NCBI GenBank assembly: GCA_000770645.1
Contig: JQID01000038.1
Location: forward strand, 1 to 58,743
Source of the DNA: Desulfosporosinus sp. Tol-M
GTDB lineage: Bacteria > Bacillota > Desulfitobacteriia > Desulfitobacteriales > Desulfitobacteriaceae
DNA length: 58,743 bases
Direction: 5' to 3'
The notes below the pieces were generated by a model. It saw only the letters and a list, made by a program, of their open reading frames with translations, was not told where the DNA came from and did no database searches. Every line of letters starts with the position of its first letter. The stretch's first letter is position 1. Made by a program: the position numbers and the translations under genes. Positions 16,694 through 23,812 of the stretch are shown here, piece after piece.

Positions 16694-17413
16694 TTACTCC
16701 AATATACAGCACAAGGCTGTGAAATTATCCGGGGCACCCCGTTCTAAGGTAAGTTTTCGTAATTTTTCAAACCGTCCTTCCCAAGAGCCGGGTTCGAGGA
16801 ACTCTTTCGCAAGTTCCCGATCACTGATCACATTGGAAAAACCGTCCGTGCATAAAAGAAATACATCTCCGGTCTGGAGACTTATACTCTTACAATCCAC
16901 CTCGATCTTTTGTTCTGTGCCCAATGCACGCATTAGCACGTGCCGTTGGGGGTGTTTTTCCGCTTCCTCAGGGGTAATCTGCCCTAACCGTACAAGTTCC
17001 CCGACCAACGAATGGTCTACAGTCAAGGAAGTCAACGCCTCATCTCGCCATAAATACGCCCGGCTGTCGCCAACATGAGCAATAACAGCTGTCCTTCTGC
17101 ACACCAGCAAAACTGTCAGAGTCGTTCCCATCCCCGCATTTTCCGGTTCCGTGGCTGAGGATTGATTGACGACTCGATTTGCCTGCATAAAGGCCTCAGT
17201 CAACCCCCTTTCCAGGATCCGCCCCTCAAGCTCATCCAAGCGGGGAACCAATTTCTCCAATTCCTGCAAGGCGATTGAAGAGGCTACTTCTCCTGCTCGG
17301 TGCCCCCCCATCCCATCGGCCACTGCATAAAGCCCTTGCGCGGGTAACACCAAAAAAGAATCCTCATTGTTTTTACGGATACACCCTTTTTCACTAAAGC
17401 TTAGAACTCTCAT
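16694..17413 (-). CDS. stp: PP2C-type Ser/Thr protein phosphatase (Stp/PrpC)
   Basis: This cytoplasmic metal-dependent phosphatase reverses PknB phosphorylation. PP2C motifs are visible: KNNEDS near the start, VADGMGGHRAGEVAS, GMGTTLTVLLV, HVGDSRAYLWR, DHSLVGELVR, LLCTDGFSN and GAPDNFTALC. These contain the Asp residues that hold the two Mn/Mg ions. ATG 17413 (239 residues) was chosen because GAGGTGG precedes it. The N-terminal codons overlap the end of the FHA gene by 20 bases. Confidence 0.95.
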   Translation of the reverse strand: MRVLSFSEKGCIRKNNEDSFLVLPAQGLYAVADGMGGHRAGEVASSIALQELEKLVPRLDELEGRILERGLTEAFMQANRVVNQSSATEPENAGMGTTLTVLLVCRRTAVIAHVGDSRAYLWRDEALTSLTVDHSLVGELVRLGQITPEEAEKHPQRHVLMRALGTEQKIEVDCKSISLQTGDVFLLCTDGFSNVISDRELAKEFLEPGSWEGRFEKLRKLTLERGAPDNFTALCCILE

Positions 17414-17843
17414 TTTGCCACCTCGAGTATTGGAAGGTAATACTTCCAATTTTCACATAGTCCCCAGGAACCATTTGGACTGGAGAATGAATTTGCTCTC
17501 CATTGACCCAGGTTCCATTCGTACTTCCCAGGTCTTCCACAATGGTCTGTCCTTTATGCAACCTAAAAACAGCATGGTCAATGGAAGCAAAATGATCCGG
17601 TAAAACGATATCATTGTGCTTGCCACGCCCCAAGCGTAATCCTTTGGCATCAACCCGAAAAATCCTCCCTTTGGAAAGTGCTTCTGCTCCTGTGAGGACT
17701 TCTAACCGTCCATATTCATTAATAGAACGTTGAAAAATCCCCTTAATTTGTAGATCTGCTAAAAGTGCTGTAAAAATTCTAAAGATAAAAAGATAGATCA
17801 GAACGACTAAAGCCAACCGTCCAAGGACTAGAAAAAATTGCAT
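17394..17843 (-). CDS. Membrane-anchored FHA-domain protein (FhaB-like)
   Basis: A 149-residue protein with one N-terminal transmembrane helix (about 5-28) and a cytoplasmic FHA domain (about 60-140) that binds phosphothreonine. The signatures are LRLGRGKHNDIVLPD, IDHAVF and DLGSTNGTWVNG. The transcription order is fhaA, fhaB, phosphatase, SEDS, PBP, kinase, as in actinobacterial fhaA-fhaB-pstP-rodA-pbpA-pknB clusters. It is therefore a likely reader of PknB phosphorylation at the membrane. The target is not known from sequence. Confidence 0.9.
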   Translation of the reverse strand: MQFFLVLGRLALVVLIYLFIFRIFTALLADLQIKGIFQRSINEYGRLEVLTGAEALSKGRIFRVDAKGLRLGRGKHNDIVLPDHFASIDHAVFRLHKGQTIVEDLGSTNGTWVNGEQIHSPVQMVPGDYVKIGSITFQYSRWQNESSKL

Positions 17844-17861
17844 AAAACCCTCCTAATTCAG

Positions 17862-17987
17862 AAATCAGAGGTCAGAGGCCAGAAGTCGGAACCAGAGTCG
17901 GGGTCGGTCGGAGGTCGGGAGCCAGATGTCCGACCTCTAAACCCCTGGCCTCCTAATATCTGACCTCCGGCCTCTGACCTCTGATTT
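17862..17987. repeat. Inverted heptanucleotide array between fhaA and fhaB
   Basis: The interval is built of TCAGAGG-like units at one end and their complement CCTCTGA at the other. The ends form a perfect 19-bp inverted repeat (17862-17880 with 17969-17987), so an RNA through it would fold into a long hairpin. The right arm touches the fhaA stop codon. Confidence 0.85.
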
Positions 17988-18778
17988 TAAAGAGACTTCT
18001 GGATAACCAGAACACTTTGTCCAATTTGAATACGGTCACCGGGAGCTGCCGTCTGATGCGTTATTCTTTGGCCGTTGACAAAAGAACCGTTTGTACTTCC
18101 CAAATCATCCAACCACCAACCGTTCTCCCCTGAAGCAAGCTTCATATGCCGCCTGGAAACTTCAGGGTCATGGAGTACCAGATCGCATTGTCCATGACGA
18201 CCAATGACAACGTCTGCATCCTGCAGCGAAACTTTCTGACCTTTATCGGGTCCTTCTATTATTTCGAGAAAGTAGTCCGGATTCCTTCCTGGCCTGTCCT
18301 CAAGCGGTAAGTTTGTCTTGACACTTTCCCTGAAGAAAGTTGTACTTTCGCGCCAATTTGATGCATTAGATGCATAATTTCCATTTTCCTCCTCTCCCCA
18401 GTCCACGTCAATCGAGTCATCAAAATCAACTTCAACAACCATCTCCCGGGGTTCCACCGTCTCATCCGCATGCAACTCAATAGCCGGTTTCGTTAAAAAC
18501 GTATAGCCGTTTCGTTCCGCCTCCGCAAATAAATACTTTGAGAGTTCAATGAGAAACACATCTCCGAAACTAGCTATCGGCCCCCAATCACTGGAATGAA
18601 GATAAACCCGGTAGATATTCGGTACGTAAACCTGGGAAATGCTGACCTGCTTATTTTTAAGCATCGCCTTCACAAGTTCTTTGGCGATTTCCACCGGTTG
18701 AAGCCGACCTGCACCTTTTTTAAAAGCTCCGGTAAAGAGAAATTCAGCCATCCCTTCAAATCGGGCCAAAATGCTCAT
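17987..18778 (-). CDS. FhaA-type protein: DUF3662 domain plus C-terminal FHA domain
   Basis: A 263-residue cytoplasmic protein. The N-terminal 120 residues are the FhaA_N (DUF3662) domain, recognisable from FEGMAEFLFTGAFKKGAGRLQPVEIAKEL and VYVPNIYRVYL. An acidic linker follows, then an FHA domain (about 175-260) with VVIGRHGQCDLVLHD, SRRHMKL and DLGSTNGSFVNG. In mycobacteria FhaA binds phosphorylated MviN/PknB and restrains wall synthesis. A similar role is inferred from the neighbourhood. The stop overlaps the 3' heptanucleotide palindrome, and the start overlaps the rlmN stop by 4 bases. Confidence 0.9.
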   Translation of the reverse strand: MSILARFEGMAEFLFTGAFKKGAGRLQPVEIAKELVKAMLKNKQVSISQVYVPNIYRVYLHSSDWGPIASFGDVFLIELSKYLFAEAERNGYTFLTKPAIELHADETVEPREMVVEVDFDDSIDVDWGEEENGNYASNASNWRESTTFFRESVKTNLPLEDRPGRNPDYFLEIIEGPDKGQKVSLQDADVVIGRHGQCDLVLHDPEVSRRHMKLASGENGWWLDDLGSTNGSFVNGQRITHQTAAPGDRIQIGQSVLVIQKSL

Positions 18779-19839
18779 TTTAACTCACCCTCCCACTGTT
18801 GGCGAAGTTGACCACAAGCTGCGTCAATCTCCGCCCCCCGTTCCTCACGTGAAGAAACAGAAATCCCGGCATCTTCTAACACCCGGGCAAACCTTCTCAT
18901 GAGCTCCGGATCGGGACGCTCCATTCCAGTTCCTGCCACAGGGTTAACCGGAATCAAATTTACATGTCCAAACTGTCCTTTCAGCAATCTGGCAAGGGCC
19001 TCAGCTTCCTCCTGTTTCACGTTCCCAGCCGTCAAGGCCACCTCGAAAGTAATCCGGCGATGTGTGATTTGTGTATATTCCCGGCAGGCCGCCATAAGCC
19101 GGCCCAGCGGATAACGACGATTCATCGGGATCAAATCATTTCTCACTTCATCCCGTGCAGTATGCAGAGATACGGCAAGACCCACCTGGGGGTTATCTTT
19201 AGCCAGTTGAATAATCCGGGGCACGACCCCACAGGTTGAAATCGTCATCCGCCGCATACCAATATTTTGCCCCTGTCTATGATTCAACAGGAGGATTGCC
19301 TGGAGAACCTGGTCATAATTGAGCAGGGGTTCCCCCATACCCATAAAGACAATGTTGGTCACCAGAAAATCCGGATCTTCCCGACGAACATAATAGGTAA
19401 TATCCAACACCTGACCCACTATTTCAGCGACACTGAGGTTTCTTCGAAACCCTTCCAACCCTGTAGCACAAAATGCGCACCCCACCGCGCATCCGACTTG
19501 AGTGGAGACACAAACTGTATGGCGATCCCGCGAACCGGTCCGCGCATAATCCATCAAAACACACTCAATCGTTTCACCGTCGTTCAGGCGGAATAGATAC
19601 TTACGCGTGCCGTCCTTGGAACGTTGTTCCCGAACCTTCTCCAAAGGATAAAAACTCAGGCGAGAACACAAAGTTTGCCGATCACGCCCCCCAATGTTTT
19701 TCATTTCCTCCCAGGTGCGCACAGCTTTCTGTTGTACCCATTGGAACAATTGGCTTGCCCGAAACCGTTTTAAACTAATTTCCTTACAAATTTCTATTAA
19801 TTCATCTTCTGAACACCCGCGCAGCTCTCTAATATCCAT
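18775..19839 (-). CDS. rlmN: Dual-specificity 23S rRNA/tRNA adenine C2-methyltransferase RlmN
   Basis: A radical SAM enzyme that methylates C2 of A2503 in 23S rRNA and A37 in some tRNAs. The iron-sulfur cluster motif is Cys117-x3-Cys121-x2-Cys124 (GCAVGCAFCATG). The conserved Cys342 near the end (AACGQL) and MGMGEPLLN, TISTCGVVP and SLHTARDEVRN are all present. The length of 354 is normal. It lies after rsmB and overlaps fhaA by four bases, so it is part of the same operon. Confidence 0.97.
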   Translation of the reverse strand: MDIRELRGCSEDELIEICKEISLKRFRASQLFQWVQQKAVRTWEEMKNIGGRDRQTLCSRLSFYPLEKVREQRSKDGTRKYLFRLNDGETIECVLMDYARTGSRDRHTVCVSTQVGCAVGCAFCATGLEGFRRNLSVAEIVGQVLDITYYVRREDPDFLVTNIVFMGMGEPLLNYDQVLQAILLLNHRQGQNIGMRRMTISTCGVVPRIIQLAKDNPQVGLAVSLHTARDEVRNDLIPMNRRYPLGRLMAACREYTQITHRRITFEVALTAGNVKQEEAEALARLLKGQFGHVNLIPVNPVAGTGMERPDPELMRRFARVLEDAGISVSSREERGAEIDAACGQLRQQWEGELK

Positions 19840-19875
19840 AGTATTTATTATTCACCCAATCCATGCCGGTTAAAC

Positions 19876-21231
19876 TTACCTGCGACGAAATTTTGCTATG
19901 AAAAACCCGTCCATGTTATGGCGGTGGGGTAAAAGCTGAAGCATTCCTTTACGTGCTTGTTGAATATCTCGCGGATCCTCAAGGGTAAAGGGCAAATCAT
20001 CCGCCAGGTTAACAGCCTCAAATTCCGGATGCGCTGAGCGAAACGTCTTTACCAGATCAAAATTCTCTTCCGGTTCGATTGTACAGGTCGAGTAGATTAT
20101 ATCTCCCCCCACTTCAACACAAGACGCAGCCCGTTCCAGGATGGTCAGTTGCAGGAGGGGTAAATCCTTAAGATCTTGCTCTTCTTTCCGCCAACGCAGA
20201 TCTGCTCTCCGGCGCAGGACGCCCAATCCGGAACAAGGAGCATCAACTAAGACGCGCTGGTACGAACCGGGTTTTACGCCGGGTAAATCCCGGGCATCTC
20301 CAAATTGAGGTTTGATTATCGTTATTCCCAGTCTTTGGGCTGACTGATTGATCAGTTCAAGCTTTTGCTCATGGATATCAAAGGCCATGATTTCTCCCTC
20401 GTTCTGCATCAGCTGAGCCAAGTGCGTGGTTTTTCCGCCAGGGGCGCTACAGGTGTCCAAGACCCGTTGGCCTGGTTTGGGGTCTACCACATGGGCTACA
20501 AGTTGGGAGCTTTCATCCTGAACCATAAATAGTCCCTGCCGAAAACTCTCCAGCCGATCTACGGCGCCAAAATGTTGGATCCTTATGCTTTCCGGAATCC
20601 GGATTCCGGGGTCGACTGTAATTCCTTCCCGGATGAGACGAGCCCTTAAATCTTCACGTGAGATCTTGAGCGTATTCGTGCGGATCCAAGTTGGAGCCGA
20701 CTCATTGTTGGCTTGGCATAAGGCCTCCGTTTCCTCCCTGCCCCAGCGTTTCAGCCAGTGCTGAATCATCCATTCGGGGTGAGAATAGCGCACTGAAAGA
20801 TAGCGCGCCGTTTCACGTTTTGCATCCGGCCAAGGAAAATCCCACGCCTTATTCATAACCTTACGCAAGACGCCGTTTACCAAGCCCGTGAATTTGGGGA
20901 ATGATTTGGCTAATTCCACACTTTCATTGACCGCAACAGCGGGGGGTACATTATCGACATAAAGCAATTGAAAAGCGCCGATACGCAGAATAGCTCGGAC
21001 TTCATGGGGTAGTGACGACATGGGCTTACTTAAATGCATTCGCAGTGCGTAATCCAGGGTTAAACGATGTTTGAGCGTACCATTCACTAAGAATGTCACA
21101 AATCGGCGATCTCTGGAATCAGCCAACTTCGCAAGATTTTTCTGGAGTAAGAGATTCACGTAAGCCCCTTCGACCTCGGCACGCGTCAGAATTCGGACCG
21201 CCATCCCTCGTGCGGTTTCTTTAGTCATCAC
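19876..21231 (-). CDS. rsmB: 16S rRNA (cytosine-967 C5)-methyltransferase RsmB
   Basis: An N-terminal NusB-like RNA-binding domain (1-150) precedes the SAM-dependent methyltransferase domain. The SAM site is VLDTCSAPGGKTTHLAQLM, and the two catalytic cysteines lie in VDAPCSGLG and IYSTCTIEPEEN. The length is 451, as in RsmB/Sun proteins. Two starts are possible, GTG 21231 or ATG 21228, both inside the 3' end of the yugP-like gene, so translation is coupled. Confidence 0.97.
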   Translation of the reverse strand: MMTKETARGMAVRILTRAEVEGAYVNLLLQKNLAKLADSRDRRFVTFLVNGTLKHRLTLDYALRMHLSKPMSSLPHEVRAILRIGAFQLLYVDNVPPAVAVNESVELAKSFPKFTGLVNGVLRKVMNKAWDFPWPDAKRETARYLSVRYSHPEWMIQHWLKRWGREETEALCQANNESAPTWIRTNTLKISREDLRARLIREGITVDPGIRIPESIRIQHFGAVDRLESFRQGLFMVQDESSQLVAHVVDPKPGQRVLDTCSAPGGKTTHLAQLMQNEGEIMAFDIHEQKLELINQSAQRLGITIIKPQFGDARDLPGVKPGSYQRVLVDAPCSGLGVLRRRADLRWRKEEQDLKDLPLLQLTILERAASCVEVGGDIIYSTCTIEPEENFDLVKTFRSAHPEFEAVNLADDLPFTLEDPRDIQQARKGMLQLLPHRHNMDGFFIAKFRRR

Positions 21232-21910
21232 TCATGCTCCGCGAAATCAGGATCAGCCTGGCTAACTCAAGCACGGCAACTAAGGTCGCGGCTACATAAG
21301 TTAAAGCCGCAGCGTTCAGCACAGAGCGTGCCCCGCGGACTTCCTCACCGGCAAGCATATTTCCGTCCTGTAAAATAGCCAGGGCTCTATTGCTGGCATT
21401 AAATTCCACCGGCAGAGTGATAATCTGAAATAGCACAGCAAAGGCAAAAAATAAAATCCCTAAATCCAGAAGCCAGCTAAAACTCTGGAAGAAAAAACCG
21501 ATCATGATCATTATCGGCCCGGCTCCGCTGCCGAAACTGGCAAGAGGAACAAAGGACGTCCTTAGTGTCAAAGGAACATACCCATAAGCATGTTGAAGGG
21601 CATGCCCCGTTTCATGGGCAGCTACAGCCACGGAAGACAAAGAGCTGCCCTGAAAAACGTCTTCACTTAATCTAATAACCCTTGAACGCGGATCGTAATG
21701 GTCGGAGAGCCGTCCTTGTATCGGCTCCACACGTACATCGTATAGTCCGTTACTGTTCAAAAGAGCTCGTGCTGTTTGTGCTCCCGTTAGTCCTGATTGC
21801 GAACGAATTCTGGAAAAACGTTTGTAAGTCGAGGAAACTTTGAATTGAGCGTATATTGAAAGCACTATCGCCGGAATTAAGAGAACCATTGTGGGGTCCC
21901 AAAAAAACAT
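21221..21910 (-). CDS. Membrane zinc metallopeptidase, YugP family
   Basis: A 229-residue integral membrane protein with an N-terminal helix, the zinc motif His99-Glu-Thr-Gly-His103 (VAAHETGHALQHA) and further helices in the C-terminal half. YugP-like (DUF2953/peptidase M79-type) genes commonly sit between fmt and rsmB in Firmicutes. Substrates are unknown. The ribosome site AGGAGGG precedes the ATG. A heptanucleotide array lies in its 5' leader, between it and fmt. Confidence 0.9.
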   Translation of the reverse strand: MFFWDPTMVLLIPAIVLSIYAQFKVSSTYKRFSRIRSQSGLTGAQTARALLNSNGLYDVRVEPIQGRLSDHYDPRSRVIRLSEDVFQGSSLSSVAVAAHETGHALQHAYGYVPLTLRTSFVPLASFGSGAGPIMIMIGFFFQSFSWLLDLGILFFAFAVLFQIITLPVEFNASNRALAILQDGNMLAGEEVRGARSVLNAAALTYVAATLVAVLELARLILISRSMSDD

Positions 21911-21929
21911 AATTTTACCCTCCTTTTAT

Positions 21930-22037
21930 CGATGCACGATATCCGATGTCCGAGGTCCGATGTCCGAGGTCCGAGGTCCGAAGTCCGAGTTCGATTCTAC
22001 GAATCGAAATACAAATTGAATGCCTCGCGCCTCGCGT
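21930..22037. repeat. Heptanucleotide array between yugP and fmt
   Basis: Seven or so CCGAGGT/CCGATGT units in register (21942-21990) are followed by TTCGATTCTACGAATCGAA and a short GCCTCGC pair (22022-22035). The last units run up to the fmt stop codon. Every unit is a variant of the same 7-bp word. Confidence 0.85.
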
Positions 22038-23015
22038 TTACTCGAATTTTTCTCCTAACCGGCCATGTCGGCCGTTGAAGAAGTCCCTGGCTGACATGGC
22101 GCGCTTCCCTGCCGGTTGAACCTCCAGAATCTGAAGGACTCCATCCCCAGTCTGAACCAGCAGCCCCTCCCCAAGAACCCGGATAATTTGGCCCGGTTCA
22201 ACTCGATGTTTGAGGTTCGAGGTTCGAGGCTCGAACCTCCGGCTTTCGACCTCTGAACACTTTTCTGTCGTTTGTAAAGTGCTTCGCCAAATCTTAAAAT
22301 TTTCTCCCCGAAAGGTCGCAAACGCTCCCGGCCAAGGGTTCAACCCCCGAATCTGATGGTGTAGTTCAGCCGCCCTACGTGACCAATCTATACATTCATG
22401 TTCACGTTTCAGAAGGGGCGCATAATTTGTTTTACCAGTTTGTGGTGTTGCCATTAATCTCCCCATTTCCAACTCATATAAGGTTTCCAGGAGAAGTTCT
22501 CCTCCCAGAACGGCTAACTGATCATGAATCTCTCCCGTTGTTGCTTCATCTGAAATTGGTACTTCCCGTTTCAGGAACATGTCTCCTGTATCCAAGCCCT
22601 CATCCATCAACATGGTGGTCACTCCCGTACGGGTTTCCCCCCTCATGACAGCCCAATGAATTGGTGCTGCCCCACGGTAGGAGGGGAGCAACGAAGCGTG
22701 AACATTTATACACCCTTTGGCAGGCAACTGTAAAATTTCTCTGGATAAGATTTGTCCGTAAGCAACAACAATAATGCTATCCGGGGCCAAGGCCTGTAAC
22801 TGATGGATTGCTTCAGGTGTTTTTATCTTTTCCGGTTGAAAAACCAATATGCCTAGTTCTTCCGCCGCAACTTTTACGGGACTTGGTTTTAATTTTTTCC
22901 CTCGACCGGTCGGCCGATCAGGTTGGGTAAAGACACCAACAACATCATATCCGCCCTTAACCAAGGCCCGTAGAGAAGGCACGGCAAAATCAGGTGTGCC
23001 CATAAAAACTAAACG
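22038..23015 (-). CDS. fmt: Methionyl-tRNA formyltransferase with an in-frame repeat insertion
   Basis: Fmt formylates initiator Met-tRNA using 10-formyl-THF. The N-terminal catalytic domain (1-205) has FMGTPDFAVPSL, the INVHASLLPSYRGAAPIHWA block with catalytic Asn/His, and the Asp of MDEGLDTGD. The C-terminal domain carries INPWPGAF-like NPWPGAFATF and QPAGKRAMSARDFFNG. From ATG 23015 it has 325 residues against about 315 for relatives. The excess is at about residues 250-272, SEVESRRFEPRTSN and neighbours, which is heptanucleotide-array DNA (22199-22256) translated in frame within a C-terminal-domain loop. Upstream in-frame codons to 23063 also read through repeat sequence and are not part of the gene. 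Confidence 0.95.
   Translation of the reverse strand, partial: RLVFMGTPDFAVPSLRALVKGGYDVVGVFTQPDRPTGRGKKLKPSPVKVAAEELGILVFQPEKIKTPEAIHQLQALAPDSIIVVAYGQILSREILQLPAKGCINVHASLLPSYRGAAPIHWAVMRGETRTGVTTMLMDEGLDTGDMFLKREVPISDEATTGEIHDQLAVLGGELLLETLYELEMGRLMATPQTGKTNYAPLLKREHECIDWSRRAAELHHQIRGLNPWPGAFATFRGENFKIWRSTLQTTEKCSEVESRRFEPRTSNLKHRVEPGQIIRVLGEGLLVQTGDGVLQILEVQPAGKRAMSARDFFNGRHGRLGEKFE
22199..22256. repeat. Heptanucleotide array inside fmt
   Basis: Units GAGGTTC/GAGGCTC lead into the complementary GAACCTC, giving the hairpin GAGGTTCGAGGCTCGAACCTC-like (9-bp arms), with CGACCTCTGAAC after it. It lies within coding sequence and keeps the frame. Confidence 0.85.
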
Positions 23016-23031
23016 CATAGTTATTCCCCCT

Positions 23032-23062
23032 ACTCGAAATTCGATGTTCGAGGTTCGAAGCA
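23032..23062. repeat. Short heptanucleotide array upstream of fmt
   Basis: About four units (TCGAAAT, TCGATGT, TCGAGGT, TCGAAGC) sit in the def-fmt gap, 17 bases before the fmt start. Confidence 0.75.
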
Positions 23063-23118
23063 TTTGGAGCTGAGTAATTTAGGCGTAACTCGCAGACACG
23101 TGCAGATCAGCGCTCCTC

Positions 23119-23571
23119 CTAACTTCGATATGTTTTCTTGGCAACATCGATAAACAGTATCCCCTCCAGATGATCAATCTCATGTTGCAAGGCGCGAGCC
23201 AACAAATGCTCCGCTTGAATTTCCACCAATTTTCCTTGACGATTTAGCCCCTGTACACGTATTTTAGTGGCCCGCACTACATCTCCTGATATTTTTGGTA
23301 TACTAAGGCATCCTTCCTCCGCACTGTTCTCTCCCTCTTTTTCCAAAATAACTGGATTGATGAGTTCCACCAACACCTCACCGACCTTAACAATAATAAC
23401 CCGCTTGGAAACCCCAATTTGAGGGGCAGCTAAGCCCACCCCATCGGCGGCATGCAGTGTATCTATCATGTTATCAAGGAGTTTTATTATCGTCGGATTT
23501 ACCTCTTTTACCTCTCTTGCCTTTTCCCGTAATATCTCTGCACCAATTTCTACAATCTTATATACAGACAT
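23119..23571 (-). CDS. def: Peptide deformylase
   Basis: Def removes the formyl group from nascent proteins. All three motifs are present: GVGLAAPQIG (45-53), EEGCLS with metal ligand Cys88, and HEIDH with His130, Glu131 and His134. The length of 150 is typical of the type 1 enzyme. It lies between priA and fmt, the usual Firmicute order, but here both gaps are padded with heptanucleotide arrays (23032-23062 and 23596-23727), so the operon has longer spacers than usual. Confidence 0.97.
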   Translation of the reverse strand: MSVYKIVEIGAEILREKAREVKEVNPTIIKLLDNMIDTLHAADGVGLAAPQIGVSKRVIIVKVGEVLVELINPVILEKEGENSAEEGCLSIPKISGDVVRATKIRVQGLNRQGKLVEIQAEHLLARALQHEIDHLEGILFIDVAKKTYRS

Positions 23572-23595
23572 TGCCTTTTTACTCCCTTCAGTATT

Positions 23596-23727
23596 CTATG
23601 CGAAGTTCGAAGCGCGATGCGCGATGCCCAAGGCTTGAACTTTACTCGATGTCCGAGGCGCGATGCCCGAACTTATATTCGACGTCCAAGGTTCCCGTTT
23701 CGCACCTCGCACCTCGCACCTCGCATA
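23596..23727. repeat. Heptanucleotide array between priA and def
   Basis: A mixed array of GCGATGC, TCGATGT, CCGAGGC and TCGAAGC units in one orientation turns near 23690 into the complement, GCACCTC three times in tandem. It is one of the two longest arrays in the window. It separates priA from def by about 240 bases with no gene. Confidence 0.85.
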
Positions 23728-23812
23728 TATTGTATCCTATGACTAGTCACTAAGTCGAGGACCTGGCGCGTTTCGAACTTGTTTAAACTTTCTTTTAAAT
23801 TTAAATTGTCTT

